From CAZFGK01 sp964518635 (lineage in GTDB: Bacteria; Zixibacteria; MSB-5A5; GN15; FEB-12): a stretch of 64,000 nucleotides of DNA. A program made the position numbers and the translations under genes. Below, piece after piece: positions 9,496 through 18,281 of this stretch. How positions within the stretch are numbered: the stretch's first letter is position 1; the number at the start of each line of letters is the position of its first letter. The stretch lies in NCBI GenBank assembly GCA_964518635.1, contig CAZFGK010000002.1, forward strand, positions 1-64,000, given 5' to 3'. The notes below the pieces were generated by a model that did no database searches, was not told the origin of the DNA, and was given only the letters and a program-made list of their open reading frames with translations.

Positions 9496-10701
9496 ATGAC
9501 TGAAATGGATACTCCCGCTCCAAAGCCGGATTTATCGGCATTGCGCCTGAATAAGGAACGTGACGGACGCCGTCAATTTTCAGACCGACCGAAAACCCCC
9601 TGGCTTCGCTGGGTGGTCGCAGTCTGTATTCTCGCTGCTTTAGTTCTCGGTTATCTCCTCCTGAATGAAAGAGTGACACCAGCGACACAGGTCGAACTTG
9701 CGACCGTTGTTCAGCTCGGTGGCTCGGATGCCTCTGCCCAGCTTGTCGCCACCGGCTACGTTGTCGCGCAACGTTCTGCTGAAGTTGCTTCGAAAGGAAC
9801 GGGGCGACTTGCCTTTCTTGGATTTGAAGAAGGGGATGTCGTCAAATCAGGCCAGGTCATCGGATCACTTGAAAATGATGATCTTGTTGCAGCAGTTGAT
9901 GTCGCAAAGGCACTGCTCAAGCAGGCCGAAGTCGATTCACTCAATGCCGGACGCGATTATCGTCGGCGTCTTGATCTCAAAAAATCAGGTTCGATCACAC
10001 AGACCGAATTGGAAAACGCTGAATCCCGCTTCCTCGGATCTCTTGCTGCAGTTGAAGGTGCAAGAGCTGGATTGAAATCAGCACAGGTCGGTTTAGAAAA
10101 CACCTATATACGAGCACCCTTCTCCGGCACGATCCTGACCAAGAATGCCGATGTCGGCGAAATTGTCGCTCCCTTTGCGTCATCGGCTTCCTCGAAGGGC
10201 TCTGTCGTGACGCTTGCTGATATGAATTCACTTGAGGTTGAAGCAGATGTTGCTGAATCAAATATCGAGCGTGTGAAACTTGGCGGGATGACTGAAATTG
10301 TCCTCGATGCCTACCCTACCGCTCGTTATCCGGGTCGTGTGAAGAAGATTGTGCCGACTGCGGATCGTTCACGCGCGACAGTGCAAGTAAAGGTCGCCTT
10401 CGACTCACTTGATAGTCGGGTATTGCCAGAGATGTCTGCCCGAGTGAATTTCTTCGGCGAAGCGAACCCCAGCAGCAGCGCAACTTTGCTAGCCGTTGAC
10501 AAAAATGTGATAACCACTCGGGACGATATCAAAGTAGTTTTTCGTCTCACTGGTGACCGCGCCGAAATGGTGGCAGTGACCCTGGGAAGAGAACTTGGGG
10601 AGAAAACTGAAATTCTAAGCGGGCTTCGCGCAGGTGATCAGGTCATCCTGACCCCCGCCGGAAAGCTCGCGACGGGTCAGAAAATTGAGGTGAAGAACTA
10701 A
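9496..10701 (+). CDS. Periplasmic adaptor (HlyD/MacA-like membrane fusion protein)
   Basis: This 401-residue protein links an inner-membrane pump to the outer membrane. It has one N-terminal membrane anchor (about 37-56, VVAVCILAALVLGYLLL). A lipoyl/barrel-sandwich half follows (AEVASKGTGRLAFLGFEEGDVVKSGQVIGSLEND), then a helical hairpin (LKKSGSITQTELENAESRF), then IRAPFSGTILTKNADVGEIV. Beta-barrel and membrane-proximal domains complete it. It sits directly before an ATPase and two FtsX-type permeases, which makes it the adaptor of a MacAB-like system. Its TAA stop shares one base with the ATPase start (TAATG). Initiation appears to depend on the hairpin just upstream. Confidence 0.92.
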   Translation: MTEMDTPAPKPDLSALRLNKERDGRRQFSDRPKTPWLRWVVAVCILAALVLGYLLLNERVTPATQVELATVVQLGGSDASAQLVATGYVVAQRSAEVASKGTGRLAFLGFEEGDVVKSGQVIGSLENDDLVAAVDVAKALLKQAEVDSLNAGRDYRRRLDLKKSGSITQTELENAESRFLGSLAAVEGARAGLKSAQVGLENTYIRAPFSGTILTKNADVGEIVAPFASSASSKGSVVTLADMNSLEVEADVAESNIERVKLGGMTEIVLDAYPTARYPGRVKKIVPTADRSRATVQVKVAFDSLDSRVLPEMSARVNFFGEANPSSSATLLAVDKNVITTRDDIKVVFRLTGDRAEMVAVTLGRELGEKTEILSGLRAGDQVILTPAGKLATGQKIEVKN

Positions 10702-11372
10702 TGTCGATGGTATCTGTTCGAAGTGTCTTTAAGTCCTACTATCGCGACAAACTGGAGATTCCAGTATTGAACAACATCTCCCTTGATATCCCCGAAGGGG
10801 ACTTTGTCGCACTGATGGGGCCATCCGGTTCCGGAAAGACGACTCTGCTCAATCTTATTGCCGGAATTGATCGTGTCTCGGATGGTCAGGTATTGGTCGG
10901 TGGTGAGGATATCTCAAAGCTGAATGATGCCAACCTCGCCGTCTGGCGGTCGCGTCATATTGGTTTTGTTTTTCAGTTCTACAATCTGATTCCGGTTTTG
11001 AATGCCTTTGAAAATGTTGAACTCCCGCTCCTTCTCTTCAAGATGACCAAGCAGGAGCGCAGAAAACAGGTCGAAACCGCCTTGAGTGTGGTCGGTCTTG
11101 GGGATCGCATGACCCACCGACCGAATCAATTGTCCGGAGGTCAGGAACAGCGTGTCGCGATTGCTCGCGCGCTGGTGACAGATCCTGATCTTATTCTCGC
11201 GGATGAACCGACCGGTGATCTCGATAAGAAATCGGCTGATGATATTATGGCGCTCTTGTCTGAACTGAATAAGCAGTACAAGAAGACCATCATTATGGTC
11301 ACCCACGATCCACACGCCGCAGAAGCCGCTCGTCACATTCAGCGTCTGAACAAGGGTGAGTTGGTCAGCTAA
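10701..11372 (+). CDS. ABC transporter ATP-binding protein, MacB/LolD type
   Basis: This 223-residue ATPase belongs to the LolD/MacB group of mechanotransmission ABC systems. Walker [10 protein letters not shown] is at residues 40-48, the Q-loop region reads [22 protein letters not shown], the signature is [15 protein letters not shown], and Walker B is [12 protein letters not shown]. The FxNLxPxLxAxENVELP stretch is characteristic of this group. It is translationally coupled to the adaptor upstream and followed six bases later by the first permease. Confidence 0.95.
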   Translation: MSMVSVRSVFKSYYRDKLEIPVLNNISLDIPEGDFVALMGPSGSGKTTLLNLIAGIDRVSDGQVLVGGEDISKLNDANLAVWRSRHIGFVFQFYNLIPVLNAFENVELPLLLFKMTKQERRKQVETALSVVGLGDRMTHRPNQLSGGQEQRVAIARALVTDPDLILADEPTGDLDKKSADDIMALLSELNKQYKKTIIMVTHDPHAAEAARHIQRLNKGELVS

Positions 11373-11378
11373 GCCATC

Positions 11379-12536
11379 ATGAATTCCCTGTTTCTGATTC
11401 TTCGCAATTCAATGCGCCATCCACTGCGTACGGGGTTGACCATTCTCGGAATCGCGATTGCTGTCATGGCATTCGCCGTGATTCGCACTTCGATCAATGC
11501 CTGGTATGCAAATGCCGAAGCAGCAGCCCCGAATCGTTTGATCACTCGCAATGCGGTCTCTCTCGTCTTCCCCTTGCCGATTTCATATGTCGAGAAAGCG
11601 AAGAAGATCGCTGGAGTCACTGCCGTTTCTCATTCCAGCTGGTTCGGCGGTGTCTATGTCGATCCGCAGAATTTCTTCCCTAAATTCGCTATCGATCACG
11701 AGAACTATCTTAATCTCTATCCTGAGTTTCTGGTTCCTGCCGATCAACTTGAGGCATTCAGGTCGGAACGAAATGCCGTGATCGTCGGACGTAAACTCGC
11801 CGACCGTTTCGGCTGGAAGATCGGCGACCGTGTCCAGATTGTCGGTGATATCTATCCCGGTGACTGGGATTTTGTCATTCGTGGTATCTATGCTGGTCGT
11901 GATGCCAACACCGATGAAGCAACCTGGGTCTTTCGCTACGACTTTCTGGATGAAAGAATGAAACAGGATATGCCTTCACGTGCTGGATATATCGGCACGC
12001 TCGTCCTGCAAATCTCGAATCCGGATGATGCCGCAAAAATTTCAGAGCAGGTAGATGCCCTCTTTATCAATTCCTCAGCCGAGACAAAGACCGAAACTGA
12101 AGAAGCATTTACACTCAGCTTTATCTCCATGTCTGGTCAGATCATCACAGGATTACGGATCATATCATTCATGGTGATCGGAATTATCCTGCTGGTTCTC
12201 GCCAATACGATGGCAATGACCGCACGTGAGCGACTCTCAGAATACGCAGTCCTTAAGACTCTCGGATTTCGCTCGTATCACATCATGACCCACATCTTTG
12301 GTGAATCGATGTACATCGCCATCTTGGGAGGTCTTCTGGGAATCGGGCTTACTTTCCTCGTGGTTCCTATTCTCGGCAAAGCACTCTCGAATTTCCTCCC
12401 GACCATAGTGCTTGCTCAAACGACGCTGATGTACGGAATGATTTCGGCTCTTGTTGTTGGACTTATTGCGGCGATCTTCCCGACCGCAAAAGCACTCAGC
12501 ACAACCATCGTTGATGGCCTCAGGCGGCTGGAGTAG
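11379..12536 (+). CDS. FtsX-like ABC transporter permease (first of pair)
   Basis: This 385-residue inner-membrane protein has the MacB/FtsX arrangement. One transmembrane helix lies near the start (about 17-38, GLTILGIAIAVMAFAVIRT), a large periplasmic domain spans about 40-260, and three C-terminal helices follow (about 265-380). The motif ERLSEYAVLKTLGFRSYHIM is the coupling region that contacts the ATPase. It probably pairs with the next gene product to form a heterodimeric mechanotransmitter. Substrate could be a lipid, lipoprotein, peptide or drug. Confidence 0.93.
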   Translation: MNSLFLILRNSMRHPLRTGLTILGIAIAVMAFAVIRTSINAWYANAEAAAPNRLITRNAVSLVFPLPISYVEKAKKIAGVTAVSHSSWFGGVYVDPQNFFPKFAIDHENYLNLYPEFLVPADQLEAFRSERNAVIVGRKLADRFGWKIGDRVQIVGDIYPGDWDFVIRGIYAGRDANTDEATWVFRYDFLDERMKQDMPSRAGYIGTLVLQISNPDDAAKISEQVDALFINSSAETKTETEEAFTLSFISMSGQIITGLRIISFMVIGIILLVLANTMAMTARERLSEYAVLKTLGFRSYHIMTHIFGESMYIAILGGLLGIGLTFLVVPILGKALSNFLPTIVLAQTTLMYGMISALVVGLIAAIFPTAKALSTTIVDGLRRLE

Positions 12537-12539
12537 CAT

Positions 12540-13706
12540 ATGTCACTGATGATGAGCTATTCCATCAAGAATGCATTCGCCCGAAAGCTGACTTCGACAT
12601 TGACCATTCTCGGCATTGCATTGGTGGTCTTCGTTTTCTGCGCCGTGTTGATGCTCTCCAAAGGGCTTGAGAAGACACTGGTCGATACCGGCTCCGACAA
12701 GAATGCGATTGCCGTTCGGAAGGCCGCAGCGACGGAAATTGTCTCTATTGTAGAGCGGCCGATGGCTGATGTAGTCAAGGCAGATGGCGGCATCGCGCGA
12801 AATGCCGATGGCTCTCCTCGCTACACCGGTGAAGTTCTGGTGCTGATTAATCTCCTGAAACGATCCAACAATGAGCCGAGCAATGTGCCGGTCCGTGGCG
12901 TGGATGCCATGTCGAAATCACTCCGTCCACAGTTCAAGATTACCGAAGGACGAGTGTGGAACCCGGGGACATCAGAAATCATCGCAGGGAAAAAAGTCGC
13001 ACGGAATTTCAAGGGGTGCGGCATTGGCGAGACGGTTCGATTCGGCGGACGTGAATGGACTATCGTCGGCATCTTTGAATCCGGCAACAATGGCTTCGAA
13101 TCAGAAGTCTGGGGGGATATCAACCAACTCATGGACGCCTTCAAGCGACCAGTCTTCTCTTCCCTGACATTTGAATTGGCAGCGGGAACAACAATTGAAG
13201 AAGTGAAGAAGCGTATGGAGGCGGATGCCCGTCTTGCGATCGATGTCTACCCTGAAAAAGAATATTATCGAAAACAATCATCGGCCTTCACGACGTTTAT
13301 CAACGTTCTGGGGATCATGATATCAATCGTTTTCTCAATGGGTGCGGTGGTTGGTGCGATGATTACGATGTATGCCTCGGTCGCCAATCGCACTCGTGAA
13401 ATCGGCACTTTACGTGCGCTCGGATTCAGCCGCGGCTCTGTATTAGGAGCATTTCTGGTGGAATCGCTGACTATTTCTCTGGCGGGAGGACTGATCGGGA
13501 TTCTGGCTGCGAATTCTCTGCAGCTGGTCGAAGTCTCAACCACTAATTTTGATACCTTTGCCGAGATCGCTTTTTCATTCGTGATGACACCGCCTATCGC
13601 ACTGAGTGCCTTGACATTCGCACTGGTCATGGGAGTCGTGGGTGGATTCCTGCCGGCCGTGTCCGCCTCGCGTCTGAAGATTCTCGCTGCGCTGCGCGCG
13701 AGGTAG
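12540..13706 (+). CDS. FtsX-like ABC transporter permease (second of pair)
   Basis: This 388-residue paralogue of the preceding gene shows the same layout: an N-terminal helix (about 17-40, TLTILGIALVVFVFCAVLML), a periplasmic domain, and three C-terminal helices starting near residue 258. Its coupling motif reads RTREIGTLRALGFSRGSVLGAF. The two permeases differ considerably in the periplasmic domain, which fits a heterodimer with distinct contacts. It starts three bases after the previous stop and ends the operon. Confidence 0.93.
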   Translation: MSLMMSYSIKNAFARKLTSTLTILGIALVVFVFCAVLMLSKGLEKTLVDTGSDKNAIAVRKAAATEIVSIVERPMADVVKADGGIARNADGSPRYTGEVLVLINLLKRSNNEPSNVPVRGVDAMSKSLRPQFKITEGRVWNPGTSEIIAGKKVARNFKGCGIGETVRFGGREWTIVGIFESGNNGFESEVWGDINQLMDAFKRPVFSSLTFELAAGTTIEEVKKRMEADARLAIDVYPEKEYYRKQSSAFTTFINVLGIMISIVFSMGAVVGAMITMYASVANRTREIGTLRALGFSRGSVLGAFLVESLTISLAGGLIGILAANSLQLVEVSTTNFDTFAEIAFSFVMTPPIALSALTFALVMGVVGGFLPAVSASRLKILAALRAR

Positions 13707-13762
13707 ACGTCTCAGCCGAACGGGCAACACTTTACTTCAACATTATTTGTAATCGAAAATCT

Positions 13763-13789
13763 GTACAATCAGCTTGGTGCTGATTGTAC
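13763..13789. terminator. Perfect 11-bp hairpin between convergent genes
   Basis: GTACAATCAGC and GCTGATTGTAC flank a five-base loop. The hairpin overlaps the last codons of the minus-strand glycosyltransferase and lies 57 nt after the plus-strand permease. Neither side has a long T run, though AGATTTT follows on the minus strand. It probably ends transcription from both directions or protects mRNA 3' ends. Confidence 0.5.
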
Positions 13790-14914
13790 CAACTCCACTT
13801 CCGTCTCCACTCCAATTCGAAACTGATGCCCGCGCCATGCCACCTTTCCTTGAAAAAGCGGCACGAACCAGATCCCCAGCATGAGAACATCCTTGAATGG
13901 GACGAGAAGTAAAGCGTAGAGTGGAGTGGGAGCGCGGTGCGCTTTCAAGAGCGACCAGTCGATCGTCATCTTGATGAACGAGGTCATCAGAAAGACCGCG
14001 AGACCGAAATAAAATGGCGCGACGAGAAAACAGAAGAATGACATCAGAATCGGATTCGCAAATGGCTCGGCAAGATAATGCTCAAGGGTCGTGTAGCGAC
14101 GCATCATCGCCCATCTCACCTGACGATGCACAAATTTCATGAACGGCCAGCTGATATTGACATTATCGACCGCATGGAGTGAGCGTGCGACAGTAAATTC
14201 AAGTCGCTGCACAGCTTTCCCCAGTTGATCATCCTCTGCCAGATAGATCGAAAGTGGTGCAAAGCCGCCGACTCGTTCCAGTGTCTCTCGGCGAACAGCC
14301 ATCGACTTTCCAATAGTAATCGGAATACCAAAGAGATCTTGCAGTATAGGAATACTTCCTGCAACGAATGAGTTGACCTGAAGATTTTCCAGATGTGCGC
14401 CAAGACCGACCTCACCTATTCCGCGTATCGGAGAGGTCACCAGCCCCACTCCCGGCTGATAGAGCGCGCTGATCAGCGTATGGAGGTAGTTGGGGATGAC
14501 ACGAGTATTACTGTCGTTGATGACAATTATCTCGTTGTGCGACTGCGGATAGAGATTGGCGAGGTTGTTTACTTTCGGATTCGGACCAACACGATTCGAG
14601 TCGACGATCAAGCGGGCTGACACTTTCGGATATTCGCCTATCAGTTTCCGAACCAGCTCAATCGCAGGATCATCCACATCATTGACGCCGAACAGGATTT
14701 CGAACTTTGGATAGGACAGCTCAAAGAAGCTGCGAAGATTCAATTCTAGTTCATCATCCAGCCCCTTCAGAGGTTTCAGAATACTCACCGACGGAAGCAG
14801 AGCAGGAACCGGGTGTGGAGCTTTGCGCCGTTCCTTCCAGCGATAAATCAGCGCGAGAAGCCAGAAGGCAAGGCCGAGTGCAGAGATGAGGGCAAAGATG
14901 ATTCCCAGAATCAT
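13769..14914 (-). CDS. HpnI/ceramide-glucosyltransferase-like family 21 glycosyltransferase
   Basis: This 381-residue membrane glycosyltransferase has an N-terminal transmembrane helix, a cytoplasmic GT-A domain (about 45-290) and several C-terminal helices. Visible motifs are SVSILKPLKGLDDELELN, VNDVDDPA, NDSNTRV (the metal-binding site), AEDDQLG and RQVRW, the Q/RXXRW motif of this family. Relatives include HpnI, which adds N-acetylglucosamine to bacteriohopanetetrol, and ceramide glucosyltransferases. No hopanoid or sphingolipid genes lie nearby, so the acceptor lipid is uncertain. Confidence 0.85.
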   Translation of the reverse strand: MILGIIFALISALGLAFWLLALIYRWKERRKAPHPVPALLPSVSILKPLKGLDDELELNLRSFFELSYPKFEILFGVNDVDDPAIELVRKLIGEYPKVSARLIVDSNRVGPNPKVNNLANLYPQSHNEIIVINDSNTRVIPNYLHTLISALYQPGVGLVTSPIRGIGEVGLGAHLENLQVNSFVAGSIPILQDLFGIPITIGKSMAVRRETLERVGGFAPLSIYLAEDDQLGKAVQRLEFTVARSLHAVDNVNISWPFMKFVHRQVRWAMMRRYTTLEHYLAEPFANPILMSFFCFLVAPFYFGLAVFLMTSFIKMTIDWSLLKAHRAPTPLYALLLVPFKDVLMLGIWFVPLFQGKVAWRGHQFRIGVETEVELVQSAPS

Positions 14915-15022
14915 GTGTAGACTATCATCAGCAGTTGTATGCGTCTTAGCAACAATGACTTGAATCTGATCTTTTCTGCTCTCGTTTGTTAGATTTTCGT
15001 GAGCGCTTTCATATCGATCAAC

Positions 15023-15790
15023 ATGAGTCTATTTTGCATCATGCTCCATACCTATTCACACAAAGATCGCCCTGATTTATCCAATGCTGCTGCGGAGACC
15101 TCAAATCTCATCTGGCCAGAGTTCATGCTTCATGACCCGGTCGGGAATAAGAATTGGGTTCAGATGTACGAGCTTTTCCCTGACTATCAGTTTTCCATTG
15201 TCGAAGAGAGTACCCAGCAGGTAGTCGGACTGATCAACAGCATCCCCCTGTTCTGGGAAGAGCCACTCGAACAACTCCCACCTCGTGGCTGGGACTGGGC
15301 AATCGAAACCGCCGTAGCGCAAGGGATCAAAGGGGTGAAGCCCAACATTCAGTCTGCCATTCAAGTCGCGATCCTTCCCCAATTTCAGGGGCAGGGATCG
15401 AGTTCACAGATGCTCAAGGTGATGAAATCGGTCGGCCAGCAGCGTGGGCTGCAAGCCCTTGTCGCGCCGGTGCGCCCCTCACTGAAGCATCGCTACCCAT
15501 TGACTCACATGGAAAAGTACGCCCAGTGGCGCAGGGAAGATGGATTCCCATTCGATCCCTGGCTGCGGGTCCATGAGCGATTGGGCGCACGAATTTCCCA
15601 CGTCGCCTCTCATTCAATGGAGATCAAAGCAACCATCGCCGAGTGGGAAAGCTGGACTAAGATGAAATTCCCTGAATCAGGTGACTATATCATCCCCGGA
15701 GCTTTGGTAAAAATTACCGTCGACCGAGAATCGAACAGAGCGACCTACATCGAGCCAAATGTCTGGATGATCCACCCGATGGATTCCTGA
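15023..15790 (+). CDS. GNAT-fold N-acetyltransferase-like protein
   Basis: This protein of about 255 residues appears to be a GNAT-fold acyltransferase. The acetyl-CoA pyrophosphate loop is visible as QFQGQGSSSQMLK within IQVAILPQFQG, followed by helix and APVRPSLKHRYP. The start is uncertain: an extended -10 (TGTTAGATT, 14987-14995) predicts transcription beginning near 15002, which excludes the GTG at 14999 and leaves ATG at 15023 or 15041. No clear ribosome site precedes either. Substrate unknown. The gene stands alone, divergent from the glycosyltransferase. Confidence 0.7.
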   Translation: MSLFCIMLHTYSHKDRPDLSNAAAETSNLIWPEFMLHDPVGNKNWVQMYELFPDYQFSIVEESTQQVVGLINSIPLFWEEPLEQLPPRGWDWAIETAVAQGIKGVKPNIQSAIQVAILPQFQGQGSSSQMLKVMKSVGQQRGLQALVAPVRPSLKHRYPLTHMEKYAQWRREDGFPFDPWLRVHERLGARISHVASHSMEIKATIAEWESWTKMKFPESGDYIIPGALVKITVDRESNRATYIEPNVWMIHPMDS

Positions 15791-15802
15791 CGATTGACTT
15801 GG

Positions 15803-15831
15803 TTGACACAACACATTGATTTTGATATTGT
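15803..15831 (+). promoter_or_regulatory. Promoter of the M43 metalloprotease gene
   Basis: TTGACA at 15803-15808, a 17-nt spacer and TATTGT at 15826-15831 form a good sigma70-like promoter. The predicted start near 15838 gives a leader of about 205 nt before the protease ATG, containing a small hairpin AACAGC-ACTC-GCTGTT soon after the start. The long leader may carry post-transcriptional control. Confidence 0.5.
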
Positions 15832-16042
15832 ACTACCCCCTAACAGCACTCGCTGTTCTTTGCAATCTTGAGCTCGATTCCAGAACGATAAGAATATCGT
15901 CGCGGTGTAACTTGCCCCATTGATTCCCCTACTCATTGTACCTCTGAGCAAGTTCGTGCCATTGAATTGCGATATTCACTCATAGAATACGACGAAACCA
16001 GAAATCCACAGATACGTTCACCACTCACAAAGGGACAAGGAC

Positions 16043-18163
16043 ATGAGAAAAATTCTGTTCACGGTGCTCATTTGCCTGACTGCCTCTCTTGCCTTCGCGC
16101 AGAGCAAACAGGCGAACCCGAACCCGGATGTCGACGCCGGAGGTGGTTCTCAACCAGAACCTGCAATTCATTGGTGCGGGACAATGGAGGCCTGGGAAGC
16201 CAGCAGCCACTTCGACCCTCGTCAGCGTGACCTGCTCAGCTCGGCTGCATGCCCAAGTATGGGTGTCTGCGATGCCCCGGCGACACGTGATGCGGCCTCG
16301 ACTGCGTCTAAGACAATTCGTGTCCTCAGCCATGTGATCCGTCGCGGAGATGGTACCGGCGGTGTCTCGCAGGCAACGGTTGATGCAACGATCGCTCAAA
16401 TGAACGCCGATTTCGCTGCTAATGGTTCAGGCATCTCCTTCGTGTCACAGGGGACCCGCTTTCACAACAATGAAGCCCTGTCAAGTATCGCGTCTTATTG
16501 CTCTGGTGCTTACACGACCGATATCAATTCGATGAAGGATTTGTACAACGAATCTCCGGCAACCCAGTGCAATATCTACTTCTCCGGACAGGATAACTGC
16601 GCACTCGGTATTCTCCTTGGTATAGGTACATTTCCGTGGGATGCAAATGCCCTCGCTGCACGGGGTGGTCTATGGGTGAACAACTTGTATGCGGGAACCG
16701 GACAGAAGACTGCGACCCACGAGATAGGTCACAATCTTGGACTCTGGCACACCCATCACGGTGTGAGCGAAGTGACCTCCTGTGGTACCTGTTACGAGTA
16801 TGCTAGTGGCTTTGAAGGAAGCGTTCGCGGCGATTTTGCAGAAGACACGCCGCCTACGCCTACGAACTACAATTGCTCAGGCCCCGGTGGCAGCGATTGT
16901 CAAGGAACAGCTTGGGGTGCTACTCAGCCGCAGAACTACATGGGGTACGCTCCGGATGCCTGCTACTCCCTCTTTACCACTAAGCAGGAACTCCGCATGC
17001 ACTGCTGGTCTGCCGACCGTCTGAGTGGATGGTTTGTACCGACCGGTCCGGTTCCACCGACTGCGAATTTCAGCGGCACGCCGACTTCTGGCCCCTTCCC
17101 GCTCAATGTAACGTTTACCGATTTATCGACCGGTGCCCCGACCTCATGGGCATGGGATTTCGGTGATGGCGGTACATCCACGTCACAGAATCCGTCACAC
17201 AGCTACACCACTGCCGGAAGCTTCACCGTCACCCTTACTGCTACCAATGCCCAGGGATCGGATGCAGAAGTGAAGACCAATTATGTGACCGTGACCGATC
17301 CAAGTGCAGCTGAATGTGATGACTTCAATGACAACAACATCACCAACTGGGTTAATTCATCTGGTACCTGGACTGCGTCATCCGGTTTTGTCACAGGTAA
17401 CTCCAATACGCAGAATAGCCGTCGCACCTCGCCGTTCGGTTCTGGCGCCGCAGTCAGCATTACTTGTGATGTTCAAATGAATACTGGTCGTTCACAGCGA
17501 AATGCTCGTCTTCTTCTTGGCTGGGTGAGCACGAGCCAGTATCGCTATCTCGAAGCAGATGATCTGAACAATCAGCTTCGAATTGTCGAACGAACTGGTG
17601 GATCGAATACAACTCGCGCTCAGGTGAGCTACACTTTCGCCAGCGCGACTACCTACAGTCTGAAGTTCGAACAGAAAGCGGATGGCTGGACCATCGGTCG
17701 CGTTGGCACTGATTCAGTGGTCGCCTTTAAATTTGCTTCCGCTCAGTCGGGGCCTGTTGGAATCGGCTACAGCCGTGCCAATTCCCGATTCGACAACTTC
17801 TGCGTTAGTGGCGCGACTTCGCCGCTTATTGCCGAAGGGGAAGTTCGCAATGATGAAGGAACCGACTGGACCTCATCAGTCGTCCCGGTGAGCATGGAGC
17901 TTGATCAGAACTACCCGAATCCATTCAACCCGAAGACCAACATCCGATTCACTCTTCCGAATGCATCAGCGGTGTCGCTGGAAGTTCGTAACGTGCTCGG
18001 ACAGTTGGTGACAACGGTCTACGCCGGAGAACTTCCTGCTGGATCGCATCAGTTTGAATGGGACAGCAATTCATCTGGTCGTCCGGTCGCCAGTGGTGTC
18101 TATTTCTACACCCTGCGGACGAACAGTGAAGTGATAACGAAGAAGATGATGCTGCTCAAGTAG
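16043..18163 (+). CDS. Secreted M43-type zinc metalloprotease with PKD domain and type IX sorting domain
   Basis: This 706-residue protein begins with a clear signal peptide (1-20, ending AFAQ). The metalloprotease domain (about 90-330) carries the extended zinc motif HEIGHNLGLWH at 226-236, with H226, H230 and H236 as ligands and E227 as base, and a downstream YMGYAPDACYSLFT Met-turn region as in pappalysins/M43. A PKD domain follows (about 340-420, SWAWDFGDGGTST, NPSHSYTTAGSFTVTLT), then a jelly-roll-like region. The end (about 618-706) is a type A T9SS sorting domain, DQNYPNPFNPKT to ASGVYFYTL. It is expected on the cell surface or outside. No T9SS genes are in the window. Confidence 0.92.
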   Translation: MRKILFTVLICLTASLAFAQSKQANPNPDVDAGGGSQPEPAIHWCGTMEAWEASSHFDPRQRDLLSSAACPSMGVCDAPATRDAASTASKTIRVLSHVIRRGDGTGGVSQATVDATIAQMNADFAANGSGISFVSQGTRFHNNEALSSIASYCSGAYTTDINSMKDLYNESPATQCNIYFSGQDNCALGILLGIGTFPWDANALAARGGLWVNNLYAGTGQKTATHEIGHNLGLWHTHHGVSEVTSCGTCYEYASGFEGSVRGDFAEDTPPTPTNYNCSGPGGSDCQGTAWGATQPQNYMGYAPDACYSLFTTKQELRMHCWSADRLSGWFVPTGPVPPTANFSGTPTSGPFPLNVTFTDLSTGAPTSWAWDFGDGGTSTSQNPSHSYTTAGSFTVTLTATNAQGSDAEVKTNYVTVTDPSAAECDDFNDNNITNWVNSSGTWTASSGFVTGNSNTQNSRRTSPFGSGAAVSITCDVQMNTGRSQRNARLLLGWVSTSQYRYLEADDLNNQLRIVERTGGSNTTRAQVSYTFASATTYSLKFEQKADGWTIGRVGTDSVVAFKFASAQSGPVGIGYSRANSRFDNFCVSGATSPLIAEGEVRNDEGTDWTSSVVPVSMELDQNYPNPFNPKTNIRFTLPNASAVSLEVRNVLGQLVTTVYAGELPAGSHQFEWDSNSSGRPVASGVYFYTLRTNSEVITKKMMLLK

Positions 18164-18191
18164 CAGACTATCTCAGTATTATCTGAAACAC

Positions 18192-18219
18192 ATCGGGCGG
18201 GTCGCAAGACCCGCCCGAT
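18192..18219 (+). terminator. Strong hairpin terminator after the metalloprotease gene
   Basis: ATCGGGCGGGTC and GACCCGCCCGAT form a perfect 12-bp stem closed by a GCAA tetraloop, 29 nt after the stop codon. It is followed by GTTGGTTTTGC, a weak T tract. It separates the protease from the convergent porin gene and may act on both strands. Confidence 0.75.
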
Positions 18220-18281
18220 GTTGGTTTTGCATCTCACTCTTTAGTGGCTACAGGAAACACTGTAAACTGCTATACGAATCT

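Noticed and set aside
14999..15022. GTG at 14999 as start of the GNAT-like gene
   Set aside because: An extended -10 box at 14987-14995 predicts transcription starting after this codon.
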